This document shows positions 22,802 through 34,508 of a DNA stretch of 64,000 nucleotides, piece after piece. The first letter of the stretch is position 1. The number at the start of each line of letters is the position of its first letter. Location: contig NC_067473.1 of the NCBI RefSeq assembly GCF_947179515.1, positions 75,039,719 to 75,103,718 on the forward strand, written 5' to 3'. This DNA comes from Apodemus sylvaticus. Taxonomy: Eukaryota; Chordata; Mammalia; Rodentia; Muridae. The position numbers and the translations under genes are program-made. The notes beneath the pieces were generated by a model. The model was not told where the DNA came from, did no database searches, and saw only the letters and a program-made list of their open reading frames with translations.

Positions 22802-23202
22802 TGAATAAAACAATTGTTCATTTAATCTGATGTTGGACATTCCATTCCGAATATCCTCACTGAAAATCGTCGATATTGGACTTCTTGCAAATTTTCCAAG
22901 AGATCTGCTGAAGCAAACATTTCAAGCCTGACTATTGGACTAGGTCTCAGGTGTGCCCCATTCTTCACTCGCCACCCGCCCAGGCAGTATTACATTTAAA
23001 TCTCGCACTCTATCCTGTGACTCGGACACAGACAAATGCTTGGTCTCATGGCACTTCCAGGACATTGGGAATGGACACAGGTGATGGGAGGGCGGAGAGG
23101 CACTGCCCTAGAGTAAGGGCTGGAACCTGGGGGAACACTGAGGAGAAACCCTGCTTCTGTCTTGAAGAGATGGAAAAGGAGATTATCCCCAGCCAAGACC
23201 TG

Positions 23203-23280
23203 TAGCGCTGGGGTGGTGCTACACCTGGAGGTAGGGCACCTTAGCGCTGGGGTGGTGCTACACCTGGAGGTAAGGCACCG
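23203..23280. repeat. 39-bp direct tandem duplication
   Basis: Two adjacent copies of a 39-bp unit (23203-23241, 23242-23280) that begins TAGCGCTGGGGTGGTGCTAC. One internal change is visible (GTAGGGCACC versus GTAAGGCACC). Confidence 0.9.
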
Positions 23281-23439
23281 AGGAAGCCTTGAGTGAAGTC
23301 CCGGGATGAATGTGTGTTGTTGACACAGGTAAGACCACGTCAGGGACTCTCTGGTCTCAGGACCAGTGGAGGAAAGGCAAAGCCCACTCCCCAGGGTTAG
23401 GCTCAGGGAAAATGGAAAGCTATTCCCTTCTGGTCTGTG

Positions 23440-23880
23440 TGGGGCTGTAGATAATGTGTGCAGAAAATGACCAGCATATCTCCTCCCCTCCTCTGGATGT
23501 TTATACCTGAAGACTGCTCCCTACAAAGACCGCGGTCTGCTGAGATTAACTAACCCTGTCCCGCTGCTCAGCTGAATACTACAAACCCACCTCCCTGTTG
23601 AACTGTATTGTGATAAGTACTCTGAGTTCCCAAGGTACTGAAACTTCTCCACGCCAGTACCCACTGTACCTGACCTCAGCTTCGTCTGTCTGTCATTGGT
23701 GCATTCCCTCAACACTTTGGCGGCATGTTGCTTTGGCGTGCTCTCTTCATTACAAAACAATGGTTCACAATCTTTGCTCAGTCTGGTCCGAAGAATAAAC
23801 CCGGTTTCAATAATGCCTTTATGTCCTTGCTCTATGCTACTCCTGGTGTTTTTCATTTCCTCCAAGGCACCAAGCTCTCA
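23440..23880 (+). repeat. Possible LTR-like relic
   Basis: The segment has LTR-like traits: a moderately GC-rich body, an AATAAA word at 23795-23800 (GAAGAATAAACCCGG) about 300 bp from the start, and a T-rich 3' flank. No TG...CA boundary or duplication was identified. The 114-codon minus-strand frame across it matches no protein I know. Tentative. Confidence 0.25.
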
Positions 23881-24016
23881 TTCTTGGTAACTCTGGAACA
23901 AAGAGCCCCCGATTGTTCATTCATGCCTTTAATTACCATTTAAACCTAACCACCAACACTTTCTTAGAAATGAGAGCCTTTATCACCCTCCTGAAAAGAA
24001 GTTCTCTTGTTCTAGT

Positions 24017-24026
24017 TCTCTCTCTC

Positions 24027-24096
<70 letters not shown>
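24017..24096. repeat. (TC)n microsatellite
   Basis: About 40 TC units, with CCTTT interruptions at the left end. Confidence 0.95.
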
Positions 24097-24099
<3 letters not shown>

Positions 24100-25428
24100 C
24101 CCCCCTGCGCATGCTCACACATGCTATTGAGCCTGAACCATTCCTCTTCTTAAGCTCCAACAGCAGTCTTTCCTACTAGATTGAGCTCCTTCACTCCTTT
24201 CTCCCATCTACAGTCCCCCATCATCCAGCACGGACGCTGCTCATTGTGTCACCTGACCTTTATACTCTCAATTAGTGAATGACTGGGGACAGGGAGGTTT
24301 AGGTTTCATCTGAACTTGGGATGAATATAGTAAAACATAGTCGAGAATGCATTGAGTTTTGGGTGGGCACAGTGATTACTCTTGAACCTTAATTGTCGAA
24401 GGGTGAAATAATTGGGGAGGGGGGAGGAGGTGAGTCCTCCCGTGTGTGATTCTTGATTAAATGTCTCTTGAGCAGCATGTGGACAATAGGGCACTTACTA
24501 AATATTCAGTTGATGACTGCGGTAGGCCAAGTGGAGGGATCACTAGATTTTCAGCCTTGGCTAGTGAGGCTCTGGGAGGCAGCAGGTGCTTTTCCAGATA
24601 GGGCTTCAACAGCTTTCCTTAGCTGTTTGCTTTCAAATACAAATGTTCAATAAAGTATCTAAATGACAGCCTATCAACACAGAAGAAAACAAAGTATGAG
24701 TGTGTGCGATGTATTGCTGGGTTGAATTCAATGTTTGGTAGATGTATTATTTTAATGCTTTACATTTGGACCAGATATTTTCACAGTTTCTTTTAGGATA
24801 ATTTTGTTTAATTGACTTGAGTTTCTGGTGCAGAGCAGCTGCAGTTGGGGGGTGGGGGGTAGGTGGTTCTTGAAAGTTGCAATTGATTTAAAAGGGAAAA
24901 GAAAATCTATCTTAGAGGCAAAGAATTGCAGATTCCCTAAAACCCCTCTCCCGTGACCAGCCACGCTTCTCACTTCAACATCACAGCAGAGGAAAATCCC
25001 TGGTCTAGATGGCGGTGATAGGGCACACCACACAGCACGGCAAGTGGATGGCATGCCTCGCAGGCTGTTTTAAACATGGTAGTAGTAGTAGATTGTATGG
25101 TTTGTGCCTTCCCCCCACCCACAAAACATGCGTTCCCTCAGATCTAAGCGTTTGACCACGTTGTACAACTTAGACGTTTCAGAAACATGAGTGCCTCGCT
25201 CTGCTGGCGAGATGATTTGGACTCTATGACTGCACAGTGCTGGGAGGTGTGATGCTGGCGGGGACACTGGGGCCAGCTTCTGAGAAGCGTGAGCAGTGAG
25301 AGCCTGTCAGGGCGTGATTTGAAAACAAGGGCGAAAGACTGGACATAATAACAAAAATGGCCCTCTCCCACGCTCATGTAAGAAAGGGGCTCTCTCTGGG
25401 CCTCTCAACCAGATTCTCTTTTCTTCTT
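24097..25428. other. Single-copy stretch
   Basis: No gene or interspersed repeat recognised. A G-rich segment lies at 24846-24864 and a four-unit GTA run at 25079-25091. Confidence 0.4.
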
Positions 25429-25631
25429 AAGAGTATAAGAGCCGGGTGGTGGTGGCACACACCTGTAATCCCAGCACTCTGAGAGGCAGAGGCAGGCGGT
25501 TTTCTGAGTTCGAGGCCAGCTTGGTCTACAAATTGAGTTCCAGGACAGGCAGGGCTACACAGAGAAACCCTGTCTCAAAAAAAAAAAAATCCAAAAAACA
25601 AAAAACAAACAAACAAAAAAGAGTATAAGAG
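25429..25631 (+). repeat. Full-length B1 SINE with target-site duplications
   Basis: Body 25441-25576 follows the B1 consensus closely (GCCGGGTGGTGGTGGCACAC ... GAGTTCGAGGCCAGC ... GAGAAACCCTGTCTC), then a 13-nt A run and an A-rich tail. AAGAGTATAAGAG at 25429-25441 is repeated exactly at 25619-25631. The overlap at 25441 (shared G) is an alignment ambiguity. The RNA polymerase III A and B boxes of B1 lie in the first 80 bp. Confidence 0.95.
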
Positions 25632-26109
25632 AGAAATTTAACCCAAGGCATTCATATACACACACACATTCACACTCTAACACACAAAATGATCAAATAA
25701 AGAATAAAATATCCAGTGTCTACAGGCCTTAAAATATCTTACTGCACAGTAGAGACTTCACTGTTCCCGGCTGTTAGACATTTAGTGGTTTCTGGTCTTT
25801 TTGATAACATAGAAAATGATTTGACACATCTTTTCTTTCACAAATCTTGTGTCGCAGTTTTCAAGAAAATGCAGACTACTCTGATGCTCTCACTAATGTT
25901 ATCTGCTATCATTTCAACATCTGTGTGCCCTCAAAGTTCATATTTGGAAAAACTGGAGTCTTTCACGAACCTGCCCCTTGCTGCCTCCTGTCTCACCCCG
26001 TCCCCCATCTCCCAAAGCAATGCTTGTCATAGAATCATGCTTCAAGTTTCAGTGCCACTGCCTTTGATATTCATGCTTAGATCTCATCATCTGTTATCAC
26101 ATTCAGGAT
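25632..26109. other. Single-copy stretch
   Basis: Contains a 131-codon open frame (25716-26111). Its composition is unremarkable, it has no family signature, and its end lies in a microsatellite. Not called as a gene. Confidence 0.4.
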
Positions 26110-26114
26110 GAGTG

Positions 26115-26153
<39 letters not shown>

Positions 26154-26310
26154 CCATGTATACCCATGTATATGTGTGTGTATATGTGTATACATGCATG
26201 TGTGTGCATGCATGCATGTACGAGTGCATGCCCCTGTGCATATGTGTGCATGCTTGTATTTAAGTATGTGTATATGTATGGAAGCATATGTGTGTATGTG
26301 TATCCTCAGA
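26110..26310. repeat. (TG)n and TGTATG/TGCATG-rich tract
   Basis: Pure TG at 26111-26150, followed by about 150 bp of degenerate alternating purine-pyrimidine sequence. Confidence 0.9.
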
Positions 26311-26377
26311 GGAAATTCTGATTTAATGTTTTTGTACTCCAGACTTCAACACTACACTTGATATCTAGTACACATAC

Positions 26378-26572
26378 GCTATATCACCAGTTCTCAAGCT
26401 GTGGGGAAACTTTGGGGGGTCAGACCTTTTTACAGGGTCACCAAAGATGATTGGAAAACACAGATACTTTTGTGATTTATAACAAAAATAAGTTATGACT
26501 AGGAGTCATCACAACATGAGGAATTGTATTAAAGAGTCACAGCATCAGGAAAATTGAGAACCACTGAGTTAA
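26378..26572 (+). mobile_element. hAT-like non-autonomous DNA transposon (URR1-like)
   Basis: The ends form imperfect inverted repeats: CAGTTCTCAAGCTGTGG at the left, TTGAGAACCACTG at the right. The body wording (GGAAAACACAGATA, CATCACAACATGAGGAATTGTATTAAAGAGTCACAGCATCAGGAAAATTGAGAACC) matches the URR1/Charlie-like rodent element as I remember it. No transposase is encoded. No clean 8-bp duplication was found. Confidence 0.7.
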
Positions 26573-27001
26573 TTGTGTCTAATGAGTCACAGAATAAAAT
26601 TGTCCTTTGAGCCTGAAAGCCTAACCTCCAAGAAAACCAGAATAAGCATTAGTGTCCTAATCCACTGAAAATCCAAGTTTTCTTTTAAAATAAACATGCT
26701 TGTTAGGAATTAGATAAACAAAAATCCCTGAAAGAAAGGATGGTATTGAGGGCTTGGATTTATTAAAATATAGCAAAGTATAAATAGATGCATCAAAATG
26801 ACCTAATAACATGACTCTTAGTCACTATTTTAAGAAATTTTTCTGCACTCAGACTTAGGAATCATATTTGATTCCAATTAACTTGCTAGATTTTCTTTGT
26901 ATGAGAAAAATATTCAAATGTCAAGATTTTATTGGCATTTGTCAGTTCTAATTATAGGTCTTATTTTTTAAAATGAAGTACGTGGTCATAATGTCGGCTA
27001 A

Positions 27002-27216
27002 AGGTCATTTTATTTTTGTCTGTTTCCTCTGCTGTAGTTCAAACATGAAAGAGGGGCAAAGGGAAGAAAGTTTGATTGACAGTAAATGTGAATGGAGCCA
27101 ACTTTCTCCAAAGACAAGACAGTGAAGCCTGGATAATGATATAAATTGTGATAAAGTGAAAACTGCTCCATTGTCACATATGATGTGTGCACTGTGACTT
27201 CACAAAAGCAAGAAGC
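27002..27216 (+). repeat. Inverted repeat, left arm
   Basis: 215 bp that are the reverse complement of 27587-27797 with about 11 mismatches and one 4-nt gap by eye (about 95% identity). Landmarks are AGGTCATTTTATTTTTGTC at the outer end and CTTCACAAAAGCAAGAAGC at the inner end. Not recognised as a SINE, L1 or LTR. Confidence 0.9.
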
Positions 27217-27586
27217 TTTCAGATGACTGACGGGTGCTGTGTGGATCAAATCCATGTGGTCTCATAGTTACCTCTGCCTGTCCAGCATCACAATGGAGTG
27301 CTTTTGTAGTGCTAATGACAGAGGCCTGATGTTACAGTATAAGCGTAAATGACAAGCATCCTAAGATTTCTGTGATTTTTTTTTTAAGTCTTGTTTTATT
27401 ATCTCATTAACACACTTCCCAGGTCAATGTTGTATCTCCCAACTTTTGAAAGGATAGCTAGTGGAGAGCCAGACTAATTCTTTTGAATAACATGTGAGGA
27501 ATATTACTTTGTCCAAAGGAATGAGATTGGATCTATTGTAGCACATTGTCTAGGCAAACCATGGGAATATTCTATAATTTAAAATG
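27217..27586. other. Spacer of the inverted repeat
   Basis: 370 bp of unique sequence with no recognised repeat. It would form the loop if the flanking arms paired. Confidence 0.85.
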
Positions 27587-27797
27587 GCTTCTGGCTTTTG
27601 TGAAGTCATAGCACACACATCATATGTGGCAATGGACCAGTTTTCACTTTATCACAATTTATATCATTATCCAGGCTTCGCTGCCTTGTTTTTGGAGAAA
27701 GTTGGCTCCATTCACATTTACTGTCAATCAAACTTTCTTCCCTTTGCCTCTCATGTCTGAACTACAGCAGAGGAAACAGACAAGAATAAAATGACCT
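27587..27797 (-). repeat. Inverted repeat, right arm
   Basis: Reverse-complement partner of 27002-27216. Similarity stops sharply at TGACCT on the outer side and at GCTTCT on the inner side. Confidence 0.9.
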
Positions 27798-29561
27798 AGT
27801 CATAGAAAATGGGCTGTCTATGAATAGCCATTGCTGCTCTGTTATCTGCCCATCTATAACTGTCTAGTACTGTTCCACACACAAAACACATGTCAGGAAG
27901 TGCTCTGGAGACTAAAAACAAAGAATGATCTCCTTAAGCCCCAGAGAAGCTGGTCTCCCTTTTCTCTTTCACTAATGACACTCTAACTTTGCCTTTTCCT
28001 AGAATTTGTGATTCTTGGAGATATCTATGGTCCCACCTCTCCAGGACTTGGACTACAGGCCTGCTCAAGTTTCACCAAAGTCAAGAGAATGCTTGCATTT
28101 CCAGCATGCCAACACCCACAAATTGCCACCCACTGTCCACCCCACAAACCGCTTCTCAAACATCACCTCAGTGCTCCATGTATTTAGTTTTGTGGCATTT
28201 GTTCCTGAAGTTAAAAAGCATCTTTGTTCATGTTTTTATTGGATTCAAAATCCAAATGTCTGGAATGAAGAAACACATTGTTGAAAAAGTAAACTGTCTA
28301 TACTTTGTCCCTGAATAACCAAGTGGTTAAACAGGATAGTGGAATATGACATTTTACAATTTGTTTCTTATAAAGAAATCTTAAGTTTCATCTGGGATTT
28401 AAAAATCATGGAAAACTTTTAAGACATGTAATTTAATTTCTTCTAAGCATTTTTTTCTCTCACAATATGCAGATTTGAAGTTTTCCACCCAGCATCCTCA
28501 AGGGCCTCTTTAATAATCTGATCACAGTTCTCCACGCTCAAAGCCTTCAGTGCTTTCCCACTGACCCTCAACAAAGTCTGGACCTCACACCACAGCCTTT
28601 AACTCTTGCCTGCCCCGCATGTGTCTAACTCCTGGTCTCATCTCATCCTCAGCCCCCTCATCCAGGGCTCATCCCCAGCCTGATCTCTCTTTCCCCAGCC
28701 ACCTCCTCCTGAGTTCCCACTCTTGCCCTTCCATACCCTCGCTTGACTGAGGGCGCAATCTCACATTTCAGAAGAAAGCTCACCCCACACATTTAGTTTC
28801 CACACATAACTGCTTGCATAGAATTTCCCTCTGTGATTGTTTCTGTCCTCCTCTCTTAGTGGTCTCTCTAAAGATGGTGCCGGCACCCAACTTGGCAGTG
28901 ATGTACCTATGGCTCAAACGCAGCACGGAACAAACAACACTGCATCAGTGAATGGCACACGATATCATTGCAAGCAATGGCAGAGAGTGCCGGGCTTTGG
29001 GAGCACCGTCCATTTCATAATCTGTAGTTAAATAGTGAACAAACACAAGGTTTCTACTGACATTCCCTTAAGGCCTAAAGTCAAGATGGTCTGAAAGGAC
29101 TACAGGCCTTTGCCTGTGAAGAAAGCAACCCAAAAAATTTCTCTTAAAAAAAAAAAATGTTCGTTTTCGTACATGCCGAGTGAGAAGCCAGAGTTCAGCA
29201 TTGCTTTTTTTAGTCTTTTTTAAAAAGTTATTTCAATATGTGGAGAATAAAGAAGGCAGGAAGTAGGACACTTCAGTGTGCACTCTGGAGCTGATTTGCC
29301 TTTAACAGGAGGCTGAGGTCTCATGGGAAGACAGACACTGGTCTATATGTCGGTTATGAATTTTCATGGCTCCACAAGAAGGGATAAATCTACCCACTGA
29401 ACTCCAAACTCTCAGAGTGCAGAAAGGGTGGGACCTTTGCTCCTTTTACACAGTAGGCCCACTAGAAATGTTTGGGGAACATTTTAAATATACTGTCATT
29501 TTTTACTATAAAATGTAGTAATATTTTATGTAAGCAAACTATACATATCTTTATATAAAGT
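27798..29561. other. Single-copy stretch
   Basis: No supportable gene. A 12-nt A run lies near 29146-29157. The C-rich 28500-28750 block has no recognised family. Confidence 0.4.
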
Positions 29562-29720
29562 AACAGTTTTATTGACATATAATTCACACACTAGCAAATT
29601 CTTCTATTTAAAGCATACCAACCACAGGTTTTCTGGTTTGTTTTATTTTGTTCATATTAGCAGAGCAGAGTAAATATCACCAGGGAACATTTTAGAACTC
29701 TTCTGCACACTATTTACGAC
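29562..29720 (+). repeat. Ancient L1M-type 3'UTR relic (possible)
   Basis: 'GTTTTATTGACATATAATTCACACACTAGCAAATTCTTCTATTTAAAG' and 'CACCAGGGAACATTTTAGAACTC' resemble an old mammalian L1 3' region. Orientation is uncertain. Confidence 0.4.
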
Positions 29721-30114
29721 CATGATCTCGCTCAATACTTACCAGGTTTCCTTCCAATTCTTTTGATAGTGTTTACTGGTTTCTAGGAGTAAGTTATATA
29801 CTCCTCTGTTAAATTACTCCAAAGTGTTTCTCTTTATCATCATGGAAAGGAGGATTTAACTGTATCTTTCCAGGTCTTGTAGCAGACAAGTGGAATGGTG
29901 TTGACAATGTCTTATAAAGTGTTGTATGTTGTTTCAATATTCAAAAATGTAACCCTTCATAAAAACTGAAAGTCAGATTTTCTGGAAAGAAATTGATTAG
30001 TTAACATGAATCATTTAATCTCCATACAAAGTCTTGTCTTCATAATTTTTGTGGTCTGATTTTTTTGTAGTTTTTATTACTTAATAAAATGAATAAAGAA
30101 TTTTCACAATTATT

Positions 30115-30345
30115 CTTTGAGGATTTCATACATGTATAAAATATATTTTCTTCCATTTCCCAGCTCCAGCTTTCTTGGACTTCTCTACATGGCCTCCTTC
30201 CAATTTCAGATCCTCTTCTTTTTGTTTATTAGCAACCTATTGAGTTAACTGTGCCCACATGCACACTGGTGTAGGGCCATCCACCGGGGCATGGGCTGGC
30301 TGAGCACTCTGTCACTGGGCACCAAGGCCTTATCCCTTCCTTGTC
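30115..30345 (-). repeat. Older rodent L1 (Lx-type) relic (possible)
   Basis: 'GAGTTAACTGTGCCCACATGCACACTGGTGTAGGGCCATCCACCGGGGCATGGGC' matches the order of words in antisense Lx-type L1. Diverged, with no open frame. Confidence 0.45.
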
Positions 30346-32086
30346 TCCTCCTGTCTCTAGAAAGCCTATGAATTTATTTGAACACAAATGTTAGGCTCTC
30401 TTCCTGCTCACTCTTGTTAGCATGTAGAATATGTTGACCTTACCCCTGGACAATTTTCTTCTATTCAGAACATCCTTTGGGAAAGTCTGGGTAGACCGCA
30501 GGCGGTTCATTGTCACTTTTATTACCTGGAGTCTCCGTGGCATGATACTTCTTAGTGACTTGTAAACTGAAAAATATGAACAGAAAATGATTACTTTAAA
30601 CTTCTAATAAATCAACTGATTTAAGGAATGTATATTTACATGACTTTTTTTTTTAACTGTAAAGGGCATAATGAGTACAGTGGTTTCTTGTCCATTAAGG
30701 ATAGAGATACTGAACAGCTGACACGGGCAGAGCAGAGGACAAAGGGCTAAGAGGGACAGACAGACAGACGCTCGAATTGCGGGGGCTGAGAGGAGGTGTA
30801 CAAAATCAGAGATCAGTGCCATCAGAGGAATGTCAGTACAAACAAAGGGGACTTCTCCTCTGGCATGAGTACTCAGACGTCACTCAGTTGTCTGCCTTCC
30901 CTAAAAGACAGTCTGAAGAGGAAAACATTCGGCTGTGTCATTAGATAGCAAAGTTAGTTAAATGTTAAAAATAAGGGGGAAATCACATGAATGTGATATT
31001 TAGAATAAAATATAAGGCACATGTATTCACGCCTATATGTACATGGGCACACATCTATGCATGTTTGTAATACCAAAACCAGACTCATATAATTCATCAC
31101 TTATGAAAATAATATTTGTTGAGGTTATAACCACAATTCCCAGCCAATACAGCAGTGAACAAAAGTCAGGTGCCACATTCTGGTGAGTTCTCTGTGAAGT
31201 TGGTTTTCACTGGTTTGAGACAAGGCAGGATTTCTGTGAATCTTTTGATTACCATGGGAATGTTGTTGGTATTGGTTGGAGAGTTATGGATGGAGGGACT
31301 CCTTGGAGAAAATGATCTTACATGGACATCAGAGGAAAAGAAAATGTAGAGATGCTATTGGAATTGTTAAGGGATTCATCTGAGAAGCCAAGATGGCCGG
31401 CCACAGTAAGACATGACTAGAAGGAGATGAGCGGTTCTTGCCTTTGCAGTTACTGTCTGTGCAGGTCTTCAGTGGGCTTCTGGAAAATGCCTGAGGCAGC
31501 TATGGATATGCAGCTGAGGCAAAGAACTGGACACAAAACAAAGAAGAAATGGAAAACTGGAGCTAGCTGGGCATCTCTGCATATTTCCATCACCATAATG
31601 ATGACTATAAATGACCATCAGAGAGAATAGCTACTCCATCTGCTTCCCAGTCTCTTCTACAGGGACGAGCATGCCTTGGCTTAACCAGCTGGACCCAGCA
31701 TGAAACACCACACCTATAAGTAGAACAACTATATATTGTGCAGACCAATGCTAGAGAGCAGGCCTTTTAATCCCTGCTTCCTGGTGTCCACATTTTGAAT
31801 AAGGCCTGAGTGCAGGTGGAATCTGATGCTGCAATTGCTCAATGCAGCAAAGGTGGTGGACATGCTTCCCGTGACTACATTACATTGTATGAGACTCAGC
31901 TGTGACAAACCAAGCAAGACTATGATGGGCTTGAAGATCCGCAGGACCTTCCTGTGAACTGCCTAGTGAGAGTCACACACAATGCCTGGAATAATCGCTA
32001 AAGGAAAAATATGACAAGGAAGAAAATTTAAGCATGGGTGTAACATTAATTTTTTTCAAACTTTATTTTTAATGATGGTTCTTAAT
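30346..32086. other. Single-copy stretch
   Basis: No gene or repeat recognised apart from a (GACA)4 run at about 30757-30771. Confidence 0.4.
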
Positions 32087-32118
32087 TGTTTTAACCATCC
32101 TTTTTTTTTAAAAAAGAT

Positions 32119-32153
<35 letters not shown>

Positions 32154-32318
32154 TTATATGAGTACACCCTTGTTCTCTTCAGACACACCAGAAGAGGGCA
32201 TCAGATTCCATTACAGATGGTTGTGAGCCACCATGTGGTTGCTGGGAATTGAACTCAGGACCTCTGGAAGAACAGTCAACTGCTGAGCCATCTCCCCAGC
32301 CCTGTTTTAACCTTCCTT
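32087..32318 (-). repeat. B2 SINE with target-site duplications
   Basis: Inverted B2: an (ATTT)n-derived tail at 32116-32156, CAGACACACCAGAAGAGGGCATCAG, GGTTGTGAGCCACCATGTGGTTGCTGGGAATTGAACTCAGGACC, ending GAGCCATCTCCCCAGCCC. TGTTTTAACCATCCTT (32087-32102) and TGTTTTAACCTTCCTT (32303-32318) form a 16-bp duplication with one change, so the insertion is bounded precisely. Confidence 0.95.
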
Positions 32319-33179
32319 GTAACCTACCACCCACCCGAGGTAGTGGAAAAGAAAGGACACAGGGGAAGTGGGCCTGTTTAGAAAGGTTCTTTGGAGCAAC
32401 TCCCATCTGTGTTGTCTGGAAATTAGCAGGTGAGTTCACAGATTAGCATCAGCAGATTGATCCACCCACAAATACATCGCAGATACACCAGCACTCCATT
32501 TTGGTAGAGGCGGGTTAGCAACAGCGGTGATACAACCTAGCAAAGACAGCCAGGCCTCAGCCTAAGCTTGGGACCAACAGGAACATCAGGAGACATTCTC
32601 AACTGTACTTCTCTCAGTGAAATGAAGATAGACCCACAAATGTTGCACAGTTAGCTGTACCAGCAAGCCAAGCTCTGTCTCAGTCACTCTGTGGAATCCA
32701 ATTTATACCCTCCATACATCATGTGTCCTCAGCATGGGTTTTGCCTCCGCACTTACGTCCAATCAGCCCAAGTCCTTGGAAGGGACAACAAACTGCAGCA
32801 CATCACCAGAAGTCTTTTGGTGCATTTCTCTCTATGGAGTTCTGAGAAATGCAGCTCAACAATGCAATGTAAGACTGACTGTAGTGTGAAATACAAAGAA
32901 GCAATCTGTGCTATCGCATGCCTGTTCTCATCTCATGGAAACTCTCTGACAGGGGCTCTGAAATCTCTCCACCCAGCTCGCTAAGTTCCCACTGGTGAAT
33001 CGCTAGCACACCAGCCCCATGCTTCCAAATTCCCATGACTTTTGGGGGTGCACTTCTTGCAAACCCATGCTTTGCTGCCGTGTCTTTCTCTCTGGAACCC
33101 AGTGGAGTCGCTTCGAGAAAGAAAACACAACAGAAACTAAGTTCAGAATTGACAAGTAGCTCAATCACTGGGCGTGACA
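32319..33179. other. Single-copy stretch
   Basis: No gene or repeat recognised. Confidence 0.4.
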
Positions 33180-33530
33180 GCTAGCATCCTAATTGTGTAA
33201 GGTATACTAAACTCAACCCTTCTGGTGGCGAAGTCTGGCAGATCCACCATCTAATCTGGGAGCCTCTGATTAGCTACATATTGTCCTCCAAGCTCTCTCA
33301 GTCCAAAAGCAAGACATCTTTTTCTGCCTCTCCTCTTCCCCTCTACAAGTACAACCTACTCCTTGCCCAGTGACTGGTTCCTAGAAATCTTTATTCACTA
33401 GGGAAAGGTTCACAGGAGGTCACCTGAGTAGGATTCACTCCCTCATCCCAGGCAGCCCTTCTTGGGGAGGCAGAATTAGCATCAAAATACAAACAGCACC
33501 AGGGCTATCCACACTTCCCTCTTTCTATCC
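33180..33530 (-). repeat. Possible LTR-like relic
   Basis: On the minus strand the block carries an AATAAA word (complement of TTTATT at 33391-33396) downstream of a mixed GC-rich body. Its wording is reminiscent of rodent LTRs. No ends or duplications were defined. Confidence 0.25.
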
Positions 33531-34291
33531 AATTAAAAGACTCTTATCTCAGATATAAATTGAGCACAACTATTACCATTCTGTAATTTATAAATTACAA
33601 AAAAACAGTCTATCTTTTTTGTCAATTAAATAGAACACTGTTATCTAGCCTAACTTTAAAAAGGCTTACAACTCCATGCTACAATCTGGTTTAGCTTGTA
33701 TACTATCTGAAAACTATCTTCTTAAATATATTCTTTCAATGCTAAATAGCCTGGGTTGGCTATAAGACTATAAGTAGTCTTTCAACCCCAACAAAAATCT
33801 AAGAACAACCAACATTATCTGACGACATAGGAAGCTTAACACAGCTTTCAGAACTGAGACCAATAGTAGAGGCAGCTGCCTACCTATTCGGCTCCAGTAT
33901 GTCAGGAAGTTGGAGCATCCGTCTTCAGCCTTCTGGCCCAGGATATTCTGACAGACCTTGAAAAACAGGAATTATTAAGGATTGGCTTATTTTGTCTCGG
34001 CAAAACTAAGCTGTCCTAATCTGTAACTTGTGTCCTCTCAAGAACAGTACATGACTGCAGGAGAGGCAGGCAATTTCCACCCAGTGGCCACCTAGCCACA
34101 ATGTTCCACCTCACCTCAAGGTAAAGATGCTCAGCTGCTTCTTTGAGTCCATGAATGGGGAGCTGTCAGGAGCAGATTTGTCTTAACAAATATGAATAAA
34201 CAACATTAAATGTCACATTCTGTAGATTTCTGATGTTTTTGAAAACTATCTATGTAAAGTAATCTCTGCTATTTCTAATTAAAATATTCAC
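33531..34291. other. Single-copy stretch
   Basis: No gene or repeat recognised. Confidence 0.4.
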
Positions 34292-34508
34292 GGACCAGTA
34301 CATGTGAGTTGTTATCAAAAATCCTTCATCACGTGTCCTTTCACATGCTTGCTTTAGCAGAACATCCTCTCTCCTGTGTTTGCTTCAGTGAAATGTTCCT
34401 TCACGAGTCTGCCTTAGCCTTTCACCCCCGTGTCCACTTTAACGAGACGTTCCTTCACGTGTTTGCCCAGCAAAATACCATCCAACCGACTTTCAAAAGA
34501 ACCCTTAA
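34292..34508 (-). repeat. Mid-repetitive element with internal tandem modules, uninterrupted copy
   Basis: Reverse complement of about 61755-61938 joined directly to 62364-62425. It has internal imperfect repeats with the words GTGTTTGCTT/GTGTCCACTT, AGAACATCC and TTCCTTCACG. The peptide shadow ALAEHPLSCVCF occurs here and at 61.9 kb, which confirms the homology. The class is probably LTR-related but is not assigned. Confidence 0.75.

Noticed and set aside
23521..23865. 114-codon minus-strand ORF
   Set aside because: No recognisable domain, and it lies over a possible LTR-like relic with AATAAA on the other strand. Chance frame is more likely.
25716..26111. 131-codon plus-strand ORF
   Set aside because: Ends at the start of a TG repeat; composition is ordinary and no domain is visible.
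26112..26361. Cys/Val-rich ORFs of 61-81 codons
   Set aside because: Produced by TG repeats; no gene-like features.
28837..29031. 64-codon ORF followed by a 12-nt A run, considered as a processed pseudogene
   Set aside because: No known protein recognised and no flanking duplication seen around the A run.
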